A stretch of DNA of 46,841 bases, taken from an uncultured Pelagibacteraceae bacterium (GTDB lineage Bacteria; Pseudomonadota; Alphaproteobacteria; Pelagibacterales; Pelagibacteraceae). The stretch is from positions 1 through 46,841 of the forward strand of contig CACOPB010000006.1 in the NCBI GenBank assembly GCA_902628965.1, given 5' to 3'. The translations under genes and the position numbers were made by a program. Position 1 is the stretch's first letter. Every line of letters begins with the position of its first letter. The notes beneath the pieces were generated by a model. It saw only the letters and a list, made by a program, of their open reading frames with translations. It was not told where the DNA came from and did no database searches. This document shows positions 1-8,451 of the stretch, in pieces.

Positions 1-2
1 GC

Positions 3-647
3 TCTTGTTCAGTAAATGTAAATAAGGGTGAAATAGTTTCTATTCTAGGGCCTAATGGTGCTGGTAAATCAACAGCAATGAAAGCAATGTTAGGTTTACT
101 CAATTTAAAATCTGGATCAGTAAAGATTGATGGCAATGATATTTCAAAATTGTCACCTCAAGATAGAGTTAAAAAAGGTATTTCTTTTGTCCCTCAAACA
201 AAAAATGTATTTGCAGGAATGACTGTTGAAGAAAATTTAGAAATGGGAGCTTTTCTAGTTAACGAAGAAATTAAAAATATAATTGAAGAAATTTATGAAT
301 TATTTCCAATTTTAAGAGAGAAAAGAAATCAAATGGTTGGTGAACTTTCTGGAGGTCAAAGACAACAAGTGGCTCTAGGTAGAGCTTTAATGATTAAACC
401 CACAGTTTTAATGTTAGACGAGCCAACTGCAGGCGTATCACCAATTGTTATGGACGAATTATTTGATCATATTGTAAAAGTAAAAAGAACAAACGTTGCT
501 ATCTTAATGGTAGAGCAAAATGCAAAACAAGCATTAAGTATTTCAGATAGGGGCTATGTTCTGGTTACTGGAGAAAATCGTTATTCAGGAACTGGAAAAG
601 AATTATTAGACGATCCAAGAGTAAGAAGTTCTTTTTTAGGAGGGTGA
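3..647 (+). CDS. livF: Branched-chain amino acid ABC transporter ATP-binding protein, LivF type (5' partial)
   Basis: The reading frame is open from the left edge of the window (first full codon at 3), so the true start lies outside. The first ATG, at 78, is internal because the Walker A motif GPNGAGKST is encoded just before it (about 48-77). The signature LSGGQRQQ and the Walker B run VLMLDEP follow, then the H-loop-equivalent position is in the stretch ILMVEQN, which is usual for LivF rather than LivG. The protein would energise uptake of an amino acid or amide through LivH and LivM. The stop is one base before the ATG of livH, with AGGAGG between 638 and 644 overlapping the last codons, so the genes are translationally linked. 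Substrate cannot be told from this subunit; UrtE of the urea system is a close relative. Confidence 0.9.
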   Translation, partial: SCSVNVNKGEIVSILGPNGAGKSTAMKAMLGLLNLKSGSVKIDGNDISKLSPQDRVKKGISFVPQTKNVFAGMTVEENLEMGAFLVNEEIKNIIEEIYELFPILREKRNQMVGELSGGQRQQVALGRALMIKPTVLMLDEPTAGVSPIVMDELFDHIVKVKRTNVAILMVEQNAKQALSISDRGYVLVTGENRYSGTGKELLDDPRVRSSFLGG

Positions 648-648
648 T

Positions 649-1659
649 ATGGATTTTGTAAATGCAATAATTCTTTTATTAAACTATATTTTCATTCCTG
701 CATTAACTTATGGTTCTCAGTTAGCACTGGGTGCAATCTTTGTTACACTCATATATGGAATTTTAAGATTTGCTAATTTTGCAACTGGTGACATGATGTC
801 TTTTGGAACCATGGCTACGATCTTATTCACATGGTATTTTCAATCTTTAGGTGTCTCTTTAGGTGTTTTACCTACCGCTCTGTTAGCTATTCCATTTGGA
901 ATTATTTTTATGATTCTTTACATGCTGTTAATAGATAAATTTGTCTTCAAATATTATAGATTTCAGAAAAGCCCTCCTGTTCAGTTTGCAATGGTAAGTA
1001 TAGGTGTAATGTTTGTGACACAAGCAGTAGTAAGAATTATTATTGGACCTGGTGACAGAAGATTTTTTGATGGTGAAAAATTTATTATTAAAGCTCGTGA
1101 ATTTAAGGAGATGACAGGTTTAAATGAAGGTCTTGCGTTAAAATCAACTCAAGTAATAACTATTTTTGTAACAGTAGTTTTAGTCTCTTTGTTGTTTTGG
1201 TTTTTAAATAGAACGAAAACCGGAAAAAGTATGAAAGCTTACTCTGATAATGAAGATCTTGCTTTGCTATCAGGTATTGATCCAAAAAAAATAGTTTTAG
1301 TTACCTGGATAATTGCTGGAATTTTAGCAACTATTGGCGGTGCTTTATATGGCTTAGATAAAAGTTTTAAACCATTCACTTATTTTAACAATATGCTTCC
1401 TATTTTTGCTGCTGCAATTGTTGGAGGAATTGGAAATCCATTTGGAGCTTTTTTAGGTGGATATGTAATTGCTTTTTCAGAAATTTTATTAACTTATGCC
1501 TATAAGAAATTTTTTATGTATGTTTTACCAGAAAGTATGGAGCCGAATAGTTTAGTTCAGTTACTGTCCACAGATTATAAGTTTGCAGTCTCGTTCTCTA
1601 TTCTTGTAATTGTTTTAATTTATCGACCTTCGGGAATATTTAAGGGGAAAGTATTGTGA
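649..1659 (+). CDS. livH: Branched-chain amino acid ABC transporter permease, LivH type
   Basis: This 336-residue integral membrane protein has about eight hydrophobic segments and the LivH/LivM permease fold (BPD_transp_2). Visible family features include the N-terminal GAIFVTLIYGILRFANFATGD stretch and the later AAAIVGGIGNPFGAFLGGYV stretch, which forms the coupling and pore region in this family. It would pair with LivM in the inner membrane and receive substrate from a periplasmic binding protein, probably the one encoded convergently at 4304-5494. The start ATG is preceded by a strong AGGAGG. The gene overlaps livM by four bases. Length is a little above the usual ~300 residues. Confidence 0.92.
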   Translation: MDFVNAIILLLNYIFIPALTYGSQLALGAIFVTLIYGILRFANFATGDMMSFGTMATILFTWYFQSLGVSLGVLPTALLAIPFGIIFMILYMLLIDKFVFKYYRFQKSPPVQFAMVSIGVMFVTQAVVRIIIGPGDRRFFDGEKFIIKAREFKEMTGLNEGLALKSTQVITIFVTVVLVSLLFWFLNRTKTGKSMKAYSDNEDLALLSGIDPKKIVLVTWIIAGILATIGGALYGLDKSFKPFTYFNNMLPIFAAAIVGGIGNPFGAFLGGYVIAFSEILLTYAYKKFFMYVLPESMEPNSLVQLLSTDYKFAVSFSILVIVLIYRPSGIFKGKVL

Positions 1660-3026
1660 GAAAAAACCTAAATGTAATTGCAGCTTACAGCATCATGATG
1701 GTGCTCATTCTGATGGTTGGTATATTTCAATCTTGGAATATAGCTTTATCCATATTTAATCTTTGTTTGATTTCTGCAGTTATGACAATGGGTGCAAATA
1801 TTCAGTGGGGATACGCTGGTTTAATTAATTTTGGAATTATGGGCTATACAGCTTTAGGTGGTTTAGCTGCGGTATTAATATCTGTAGATCCTGTCCAAGA
1901 AGCTTGGAGGGCAGGAGGTTTCGATATTCTAATGTCGTTATGGCTAATAGTAGTAATGGTATTAGTTATACGCTTTATTCTAAAAAGATTTCGAAAATCA
2001 AAAATAAGGACATACAGCGTAGCTGCAATTATAATTGCAGGTATTTTGCTTATTAGATTTTCTGCAGAGCCAGGCATAGAAGCTATTGAAGCAGTTGATC
2101 CTGCTAAAACTGGTTTCCTAGGAGGATTTGGATTACCAATTATATTTTCTTGGATAGTTGGAGCACTTTTTGCAGGGGGTTTAGCATTTATAGTTGGAAA
2201 GGTTGCCCTTGGTCTTAGAGCGGACTATTTAGCTATTGCCACTCTTCTTATTTCTGAAATTGTTATTGCAATCATTAAACATGAAGATTGGCTCACAAGA
2301 GGAGTTAAAAATGTTATTGGATTAAAAAGACCTGCGCCTTATGAAGTGGATCTTCAAACTACTGATTGGTTTATTAAATTAGTTGAAAAGTTTAATTCAG
2401 GAAAATTAAGTGTAATAGATAATTTAGCTGATCGACAAGCTGCTTTAAATCAACTTGTTATTGAAGGTTCATCAGTGTTTGTTAAATTATGTTATTCTGG
2501 ATTATTTTTATTTGTGGTTATTATTCTTTTGATTTTAACTCAAAAAGCTCTTTATTCTCCTTGGGGAAGAATGATGAGAGCAATAAGAGATAATGAGGAA
2601 GCTGCAAATGCAATGGGTAAAAATGTTGTTAAACAACACTTACTAATTTTTATTTTAGGCTCAGCAATTGTTGGAATTGCAGGCGCAATGCTTGTTACAC
2701 AAGATGGTCTATTTACCCCAGGAAGTTATAGACCTATGAGATATACTTTTTTGATTTGGGTGATGGTAATTGTTGGAGGAAGTGGAAATAATTTTGGAGC
2801 TATTTTAGGAGGATTTGTTGTTTGGTTCTTATGGATTGAAGCTGCACCAATATCATTATTCTTAATAAACTTTTTCACTGCAGGAATTCCTGAAACAAAT
2901 GCACTTAAAGCTCACTTAATAGAAAGTGTTCCTTATTTCAGATTTTTACTGATGGGATTAGGGTTGTTATTTATAATGAGGTATCGACCTAAAGGTATAC
3001 TTCCTGAAAAAATAGAAATAAAGTAA
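1656..3026 (+). CDS. livM: Branched-chain amino acid ABC transporter permease, LivM type
   Basis: The start codon is GTG at 1656, inside the GTGA overlap with the livH stop. The 456-residue product is a LivM-family permease: the motifs WGYAGLINFGIMGYTALGG near the N-terminus and IWVMVIVGGSGNNFGAILGG near the C-terminus are typical, as is ALRADYLAIATLLISEI in the middle. It is longer than most LivM proteins because of two extra-membrane insertions, roughly residues 95-150 and 215-275. The gene ends the Liv ABC run; the next start is a short ORF five bases downstream. Together with livF and livH it forms the membrane part of a high-affinity amino acid or amide importer. Confidence 0.92.
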   Translation: MRKNLNVIAAYSIMMVLILMVGIFQSWNIALSIFNLCLISAVMTMGANIQWGYAGLINFGIMGYTALGGLAAVLISVDPVQEAWRAGGFDILMSLWLIVVMVLVIRFILKRFRKSKIRTYSVAAIIIAGILLIRFSAEPGIEAIEAVDPAKTGFLGGFGLPIIFSWIVGALFAGGLAFIVGKVALGLRADYLAIATLLISEIVIAIIKHEDWLTRGVKNVIGLKRPAPYEVDLQTTDWFIKLVEKFNSGKLSVIDNLADRQAALNQLVIEGSSVFVKLCYSGLFLFVVIILLILTQKALYSPWGRMMRAIRDNEEAANAMGKNVVKQHLLIFILGSAIVGIAGAMLVTQDGLFTPGSYRPMRYTFLIWVMVIVGGSGNNFGAILGGFVVWFLWIEAAPISLFLINFFTAGIPETNALKAHLIESVPYFRFLLMGLGLLFIMRYRPKGILPEKIEIK

Positions 3027-3031
3027 ACCAA

Positions 3032-3103
3032 ATGAAATATATTATATTAGGTGCTGCTGCTGCTTGGGCTTTGTATATGGCTGATAAGTATTTATTCTTT
3101 TAA
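3032..3103 (+). CDS. 23-residue putative membrane microprotein
   Basis: A 23-codon ORF (starts MKYIILGAAAAWALYM, ends DKYLFF) fills the space between livM and the MFS gene. Its TAA stop shares a base with the MFS ATG (TAATG at 3101-3105), the same coupling used by many real gene pairs in this window. The product is one short hydrophobic helix with an Ala-rich stretch followed by an Asp-Lys pair, so a single-pass inner-membrane peptide is likely. No Shine-Dalgarno is evident, but translation could continue from livM five bases upstream. I do not recognise the family. It could be a transporter-associated small subunit, or a non-coding remnant; position and coupling favour a real gene. Confidence 0.55.
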   Translation: MKYIILGAAAAWALYMADKYLFF

Positions 3104-4272
3104 TGAATAAAAATCTTACGTTTCTCTTATTAAGCCAGATTTTTGCTTTTACTGCTGCCCCCGTCACCGTTTTTTTAAGTGGTATAATTGGTTCGAAATT
3201 AAGTCCAATAAAATCTTTAGCAACTCTTCCAATGGCTTTGTCAGTTGTTGGAATTGCGTTATTCGCTTTTTTTGCTGCAAAGTTAATGAGTATAATTGGA
3301 CGAAAATTAGGTTTTATTTTTGCATCAATAGGAACAAGTCTAGCATCTCTTTTAACTGCATACTCTATAATTATAGAAAGTTTTCTCTTATATAATTTAG
3401 GATGCTTTTTAATTGGTGGAGGAATAGCTTTCAGCCATCAATATCGTTTTGCAGCAGTCGAGGTTGTGGATAAGGATTATGCACCAAAAGCAATTTCTAT
3501 AATTTTATTAGCAGGAATTGGTTCAGCATTTATTGGGCCAAATATTGCAAATATTTCTAAAGGATTTATTTCAGATCATATGTATGCAGGTTCTTACCTT
3601 GCTCTTGCAACATTAGCTATTTCATCAACAATATTTTTAATTTTTTATCAGGAACCAAAAACGATAAATAGTAATCAATATAAAACTGGAAGAAGTTTTT
3701 TTGAGCTTATCTCTCAACCTAGATTTCTACAGGCGCTCGTAGCTTCAGCTTTTGCCTATGCTGTAATGACTTTTTTAATGACAGCAACTCCTATAAGCAT
3801 GCATTTGATGGAGAAAATAAGTTTATCTAAAACAGGTTTTGTTATTCAGCTTCATATAGCAGCTATGTTTCTACCCTCACTAGTTACAGGAAATTTAATT
3901 AAAAGGTTTGGTCATAGTAAAATTATGTATGCGGGAGTTTTATTGTTTTTAGTCACAATTATTATCAGTTTATTTGAACAGAATTATATTAACTACATGG
4001 TTGCACTTATCTTTCTGGGTTTAGGGTGGAATTTTCTATTCATTTCAGGAACAAGCTTACTTGTTTTGTGTTACAGAGAAGAGGAAAAATTTAGAGCTCA
4101 AGGATATAACGATTTAATTGTTTATTCTATACAAGCAATAGCCAGTTTGTCTGCTGGAGTATTTCTAAGCTTAACTAATTGGAAAATTATGAATTTAATC
4201 TGTTTAATTTTTTTAATTATAATAGCTCTTTCAACCATTAGAGCTGATCTAAAAAAAAACCCCAGTAATTAG
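3103..4272 (+). CDS. MFS transporter
   Basis: This 389-residue protein has about twelve hydrophobic segments in two halves with a central hydrophilic break near residue 190, which is the Major Facilitator layout. A degenerate motif A (AKLMSIIGRKLGF) follows TM2. It is most like the short drug/metabolite efflux or sugar-type MFS proteins; substrate cannot be told. It starts at the ATG of a TAATG overlap with the 23-codon ORF, so it is probably the last gene of the Liv operon. Its last codons and stop lie inside the hairpin of the terminator at 4251-4288. A role in exporting or importing a compound related to the Liv substrate is only an inference from position. Confidence 0.85.
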   Translation: MNKNLTFLLLSQIFAFTAAPVTVFLSGIIGSKLSPIKSLATLPMALSVVGIALFAFFAAKLMSIIGRKLGFIFASIGTSLASLLTAYSIIIESFLLYNLGCFLIGGGIAFSHQYRFAAVEVVDKDYAPKAISIILLAGIGSAFIGPNIANISKGFISDHMYAGSYLALATLAISSTIFLIFYQEPKTINSNQYKTGRSFFELISQPRFLQALVASAFAYAVMTFLMTATPISMHLMEKISLSKTGFVIQLHIAAMFLPSLVTGNLIKRFGHSKIMYAGVLLFLVTIIISLFEQNYINYMVALIFLGLGWNFLFISGTSLLVLCYREEEKFRAQGYNDLIVYSIQAIASLSAGVFLSLTNWKIMNLICLIFLIIIALSTIRADLKKNPSN

Positions 4273-4288
4273 ATTACCGGGGTTTTTT
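4251..4288 (-). terminator. Bidirectional Rho-independent terminator
   Basis: Stem CCCC-A-GTAAT / ATTAC-C-GGGG around a 3-base loop, flanked by nine A on the left and six T on the right. Read on the minus strand the internal mismatch becomes a G-U pair and the U tract is nine long, so it is best for the binding protein gene ending at 4304. On the plus strand it still works for the MFS gene, whose stop codon is the loop. Confidence 0.88.
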
Positions 4289-4303
4289 GAATTAAGATTA
4301 AAA

Positions 4304-5494
4304 TTATCTTTGTTTTTTAGTTTTAAATTTTCCGCCTTTAACTTCTTGTTCTAAGAACGAACCTTCAGCTTCACCAACACTAGTAAAAGTTACTCCAGTA
4401 GCACCTTCGTAATTAATCTTTTTACCTTTTGCTAGTAAATCTAAACCTTTCTTAAGTTCACCTGGATAAATTTTAGTTCCAGGGGCGTTAGCAACATCCA
4501 TTACATGTTTTGCAATAGATGCTCTGTCAGCAGAGTTACCTGCTTGCATTGCTAATACGATTAAAGCAGCTGCATCATAAGACTCACCTGTGTAAGGACC
4601 AGAAGCTTCTACACCGCCAGCTTTTGCAACCTCAGCAAAAATACCTGCACCTTTACCAGTAGAACCGGGTAATGATCCAAATGATTTGTTTAAGTCTTTT
4701 CCGAATGCATCAACTAAAGATTGACCAATCATACCATCTGATAAAATAAATTTATCAAAAGCACCAGAGTCTAAAGAAGCTTGAATTATTCCTTTTCCTC
4801 CTTGGTCAAGATAACCAATAACTGCTACAGCATCACCACCAGCAGAAGCAAGAGTCGCTACTTCTGAAGAGTAATCTGCTTTTCCATCTTCGTGAGCAGT
4901 TACAGTTGTAACTTTAATACCATGACCTTCAACTGCAGCTTTATATACATCAGCTAAACCTTTACCATAGTCATTGTTAGTATAAGTGATTGCAACACTT
5001 TTTACTTTTCTATCTTTAGTTATGTCAGCTAAAATTTGGCCACCTCTAGCATCAGATGGAGCAGTTCTAAAGAAATACCCTTTGTCATCTAGAGTTGTTA
5101 ATCCTGGAGAAGTAGCTGAAGGTGAGATCATTACCACACCATTCGGTACAGCTACATTAGTTGCTATAGCTCCAGTTACACCTGAACAGTCAGCTCCCAT
5201 AATTGCAGCTACACCGTCTGAAATTAATCCTTCAGCTGCAGCTGTTGCCGCTGCTGAGTCTACACAAGTAGAATCTGCTCTTACGGCTTTAATATATTTT
5301 CCACCTAATAGCGAGCCAGAATCAGAAGCTTCCTTAAATGCAAGCTCTGCAGATGCTGCCATTGCTGGCGTAAGGGACTCGATTGGACCAGTAAATCCTA
5401 AAATGATTCCCATCTTGATACCATGTCCGTCTGCAAATGAGTTTGTTGTAAATGTTGAAACAAACATAAATGCAGCAATAAATAGTTTTCTCAT
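4304..5494 (-). CDS. livK: Branched-chain amino acid ABC transporter substrate-binding protein (LivJ/LivK type)
   Basis: The 396-residue product begins with a Sec signal peptide (MRKLFIAAFMFVSTFTTNSFA, cleavage before DGHG). It continues as a type I periplasmic binding protein of the Leu/Ile/Val family, with ILGFTGPIESLTPAM near the N-terminus and the ATSPGLTTLD and YTNNDYGKGLADVY stretches typical of the family. Two cysteines (in STCVDS and GADCSG) probably form the short disulfide loop seen in LivJ. It is encoded convergently to livFHM and likely serves that importer. The start is supported by AGGAAG upstream. It has its own upstream region with a 12-base palindrome and is followed by a strong terminator. 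Ligand specificity (amino acid, amide or other) cannot be read. Confidence 0.9.
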   Translation of the reverse strand: MRKLFIAAFMFVSTFTTNSFADGHGIKMGIILGFTGPIESLTPAMAASAELAFKEASDSGSLLGGKYIKAVRADSTCVDSAAATAAAEGLISDGVAAIMGADCSGVTGAIATNVAVPNGVVMISPSATSPGLTTLDDKGYFFRTAPSDARGGQILADITKDRKVKSVAITYTNNDYGKGLADVYKAAVEGHGIKVTTVTAHEDGKADYSSEVATLASAGGDAVAVIGYLDQGGKGIIQASLDSGAFDKFILSDGMIGQSLVDAFGKDLNKSFGSLPGSTGKGAGIFAEVAKAGGVEASGPYTGESYDAAALIVLAMQAGNSADRASIAKHVMDVANAPGTKIYPGELKKGLDLLAKGKKINYEGATGVTFTSVGEAEGSFLEQEVKGGKFKTKKQR

Positions 5495-5507
5495 TATCTT
5501 CCTCTAT

Positions 5508-5519
5508 ATTGTTAACAAT
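5508..5519. promoter_or_regulatory. Perfect 12-base palindrome upstream of the Liv binding protein
   Basis: ATTGTTAACAAT is self-complementary and sits just upstream of the AGGAAG ribosome site of the minus-strand binding protein gene. It could be a regulator half-site pair; in such AT-rich DNA a chance origin is possible. Confidence 0.3.
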
Positions 5520-5565
5520 TTATAAAAATGTAATTTAAGTATGAATAAATTTATTATTCAACGAC

Positions 5566-5593
5566 AAAATTAGCTCATTTAATGGCTAATTTT
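5566..5593 (-). terminator. Hairpin downstream of the aldehyde dehydrogenase operon
   Basis: AAAATTAGC pairs perfectly with GCTAATTTT across a loop that itself holds CAT/ATG. On the minus strand it begins 8 bases after the aldehyde dehydrogenase stop and ends in TTTT, so it is a plausible though AT-rich terminator of the five-gene operon. Confidence 0.6.
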
Positions 5594-5600
5594 TAAAATA

Positions 5601-7082
5601 TTATCTAATTGAGAAGGGGTCTAAAGATGGTTCATCAGATGTATAGAACCAAGTTGTTTTTACCCTAGTGTAGTCTTTAATCGAGTCAATTCCAGCTTCT
5701 TTTCCATAACCGCTATCTTTAATGCCTCCAAATGGAGCAGATGGTGAAATTAATCTATAAGTGTTAACAAACGTTATTCCTGCCCTAATCGCTTTTGAAA
5801 CTCGCATTCCTCGAGATAAATTACTTGTATAAACCCCAGAGGATAATCCATATTGATTATCATTCATCTTAGAAATTACTTCCTCCTCTGTATCAAATTT
5901 CATGACTGATAATACAGGTCCAAATAGTTCGTTTTCTGCTACGGGCAAATTATGGTTGTCACATTCAATAATTGTTGGAGGAAAGTAATATCCTTTATTT
6001 GAAAAAGAATGTCTTTCACCTCCACATTTAATTTTGCCACCTTGGTTAATTGTATCTTTTATATTTTTTTCTATTACCTCTAATTGTTTAAAATTACTTA
6101 AAGGTCCCATCTCTGTTTCAGGATCCATTGGTGCTCCAATTTTTATTTTTGATGCACGTTTTGAAAGTTTATCTAAAAATTCATCATAAATACCTTTTTG
6201 TAAATAAAGCCTTGAACCTGCTATACAACTTTGTCCGCTTGCGCCAAATATTCCAGCTGTAATCCCATTTATAGCATTTTCTTGCTCTGCATCATCAAAG
6301 ACCGCAACTGGACTTTTTCCACCTAGTTCTAAACTTACCTCTGATAAATTTTCTGCTGAGTTTCTAATTATATGTCTTGCTGTTTCAGGACCACCAGTAA
6401 AAGCAACTTTTTCAACTAAGTTATGAGTAGTTAAACTTTTACCACAAGGATCTCCAAATCCTGTAATTACATTCACAACACCTTTAGGGATACCTGTTTT
6501 TTCAATTAACTTTGCAAATTCAAACAAAACAGCAGGAGCAAGTTCTGAGGATTTAATCACAACTGTATTACCCATTGCAAGTGCTGGCGCTACTTTAGTT
6601 GCAGTTAAAAACATTTGGGAATTCCAAGGAATTATTGCTGCTATAACACCTATAGGTATTCTGGTTGTTATTGCTTGAACATTTGGTTTATCAATTGGCA
6701 AAACTGTACCCTCAACTTTATCTGCTAAACCTGCATAATAATCGTAGTACTCTGCAATATAAATTGCTTGCTTTTTTGTTTCTCTGTAGAGTTTTCCAGT
6801 ATCAATTGTTTCTATTTCTCCAAGCATTTCTGCATTCTCTCTCAATTGATTTCCGATAGCTCTTAAAAATTTAGCTCTTTCTCTTGGAAGTAGCTTTGGC
6901 CATTCACCGTCGAATGCTTTTTGAGCAGCTTTAACTGCATTATCAACATCTTTAGCACTTGCTTCTGGAACAATTGCCCATGGTTCATTATGTTCTGGAT
7001 TCAAAGTTTCAAATGTTCTTTTACTTTCAGAATCTACCCACTCACCATTAATAAACATTTTATATTGTTTAAGTTTACTCAT
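5601..7082 (-). CDS. NAD(P)-dependent aldehyde dehydrogenase
   Basis: A 493-residue member of the aldehyde dehydrogenase superfamily. The nucleotide-binding IPWNSQM, the catalytic general-base region LELGGKSP (Glu) and the nucleophile Cys in GQSCIAGSR are all present, as is the C-terminal NTYRLISPSAPFGG region. It would oxidise the aldehyde formed in the upstream steps of the operon to an acid. The start was taken at the ATG at 7082, which overlaps the hydrolase stop by 8 bases; a TTG three codons earlier is possible. It is the last gene of the monooxygenase operon (11317 to 5601) and is followed by a hairpin. The real aldehyde is unknown. Confidence 0.9.
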   Translation of the reverse strand: MSKLKQYKMFINGEWVDSESKRTFETLNPEHNEPWAIVPEASAKDVDNAVKAAQKAFDGEWPKLLPRERAKFLRAIGNQLRENAEMLGEIETIDTGKLYRETKKQAIYIAEYYDYYAGLADKVEGTVLPIDKPNVQAITTRIPIGVIAAIIPWNSQMFLTATKVAPALAMGNTVVIKSSELAPAVLFEFAKLIEKTGIPKGVVNVITGFGDPCGKSLTTHNLVEKVAFTGGPETARHIIRNSAENLSEVSLELGGKSPVAVFDDAEQENAINGITAGIFGASGQSCIAGSRLYLQKGIYDEFLDKLSKRASKIKIGAPMDPETEMGPLSNFKQLEVIEKNIKDTINQGGKIKCGGERHSFSNKGYYFPPTIIECDNHNLPVAENELFGPVLSVMKFDTEEEVISKMNDNQYGLSSGVYTSNLSRGMRVSKAIRAGITFVNTYRLISPSAPFGGIKDSGYGKEAGIDSIKDYTRVKTTWFYTSDEPSLDPFSIR

Positions 7083-7857
7083 CTGTTCCAATAAAATTTT
7101 TGATAGTTAAATTTACATCATCAGCACACTCAATACCACAAAGATGTTTTCCATCTTTAATGATCTTCAATTGACTTTTAGATATTAAAGCATTCAATTC
7201 TTGAGACATTTTTACAGTTGATCCAATGTCATATTCACCCGTCATAACTAGCGTATTAGCTTTAATTTTATTAAAATCTTCATCATTTTTATGATTAACG
7301 AATAACTCGTAAACCTTTAAAAAATTACTCATGTTATTAGCAGACAAAATTGAACTAATTTTTTCATATATTTCTGGATTATTTTCTAAATATTTATCAG
7401 TAAACCACCTCTTTAATGCTTGTTTTGAAAGTTTTAATTCTTGTTTTGCTTGCTCAAACCTTTGATTAACAATTTTTTGTTGTTCCTCAGTTCTATTATA
7501 AATAGAACATAGAAGAGTTAATGTATTTAAACGATCATTATGCTTCGTTGCAAAATTTCTTGCAATTAAAGATCCTATAGAGAAACCTACTAGATGGATT
7601 TTTTTAATATTAAGATGGTCCAAAAGCTCAATTAGTTGGTGTGAAAAATCATCAAAACTAATTGCCTTTTTTTTTAAGGGCGATTTTCCATGACCTAAAA
7701 TGTCATATGCAAGAGTTGAATGATAATTAAAAAATTGGAGCTGAGGCTGCCAAATTTCATATGTAAGACCTACGCCATGTATAAATACTATTGGAACTTC
7801 TTGATCTTTTTTATTGAATAAGTAATAGGTTCCTGATGCAGTAGTTCCTCTTGTCAT
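7075..7857 (-). CDS. Alpha/beta hydrolase
   Basis: A 260-residue alpha/beta-hydrolase-fold enzyme. The oxyanion region VFIHGVGLTYEIW, the strand-5 nucleophile elbow GFSIGS, the acid in TGEYDIG and the C-terminal catalytic His in DGKHLCGIE can all be seen, so the catalytic triad is complete. The ATG at 7857 is used; TTG at 7860 is an alternative. It lies between the AA_synth-family gene and the aldehyde dehydrogenase, overlapping the latter. In this setting it may hydrolyse an ester, lactone, amide or carbamate product of the flavin monooxygenase, as RutD assists in the Rut pyrimidine pathway; that comparison is inference only. Confidence 0.85.
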   Translation of the reverse strand: MTRGTTASGTYYLFNKKDQEVPIVFIHGVGLTYEIWQPQLQFFNYHSTLAYDILGHGKSPLKKKAISFDDFSHQLIELLDHLNIKKIHLVGFSIGSLIARNFATKHNDRLNTLTLLCSIYNRTEEQQKIVNQRFEQAKQELKLSKQALKRWFTDKYLENNPEIYEKISSILSANNMSNFLKVYELFVNHKNDEDFNKIKANTLVMTGEYDIGSTVKMSQELNALISKSQLKIIKDGKHLCGIECADDVNLTIKNFIGTDE

Positions 7858-7863
7858 CAAGAA

Positions 7864-8451
7864 TTATTTTGGCTCAATGCCCATTTCTTTCATGTCTTGA
7901 TATCTGTCACCTGTTCTTGCATGTGCTCTACCACTGGATGCCCCACCAATTGCTATAACTACCTCATCATTGAAAGGAGCATCATGAATAGTAAATTCAT
8001 GAGTTAGATAATACGGTCTTAATCCAGAATCGGTTTTATGCATCATTGGTATTGCTATTTTTGAACCAGCAGGCCCCCTAGTGTTAGTAAAACTTAGATA
8101 GGAAGTTCCACCAACAGCATCTCTGAATTTATTTCCAAATCTTAAAGTGTGAATAAAAGCTGAAGCATGCTCTATTTCACCGTTCAATCCAACTATACCT
8201 GCCTTACCATATGCTAATATTTTTTCTGGTGTTCCAATTTCTTTTATTAATTCTGGTACAAGCAAATCACCCAATTTTGGTGCAAGATCTAAAATAGTTG
8301 GTCTTAGGTCCTCTACAAAACCTTGTCCATGCCATGGATTTTTAAAGACTGCTGCTACCGATACCATTAAAACTGGTTCTTTCGCTTCTTTACCACCTTC
8401 AATAAAAGTTTTGTCTACAAATTTTGTAAATTTTCTTAATTCTAATTTCAT
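7864..8451 (-). CDS. AA_synth (DUF1185) family protein
   Basis: The 195-residue protein matches my memory of the Pfam amino acid synthesis family (AA_synth, formerly DUF1185): early RKFTKF, then NPWHGQGFVEDLRP, GKAGIVGLNGEIEHASAFIHTLRFG, and near the end VVIAIGGASSGRAHARTGDRYQDM. The biochemical role of the family is not established; the name comes from weak evidence. Its start overlaps the stop of the ThDP enzyme (ATGA). In the operon it is flanked by a ThDP enzyme and a hydrolase, so a small-molecule catabolic step, perhaps ring opening or hydrolysis, is more likely than amino acid synthesis. Confidence 0.8.
   Translation of the reverse strand: MKLELRKFTKFVDKTFIEGGKEAKEPVLMVSVAAVFKNPWHGQGFVEDLRPTILDLAPKLGDLLVPELIKEIGTPEKILAYGKAGIVGLNGEIEHASAFIHTLRFGNKFRDAVGGTSYLSFTNTRGPAGSKIAIPMMHKTDSGLRPYYLTHEFTIHDAPFNDEVVIAIGGASSGRAHARTGDRYQDMKEMGIEPK

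Noticed and set aside
78..80. ATG at 78 as the start of the LivF gene
   Set aside because: Walker A is encoded before it in the same frame, so the gene is cut by the window edge.
4986..5525. 179-codon open frame on the plus strand opposite the Liv binding protein
   Set aside because: It lies antisense to a well-recognised gene with a signal peptide and has the low-complexity Ala/Ser/Pro composition of a shadow frame.
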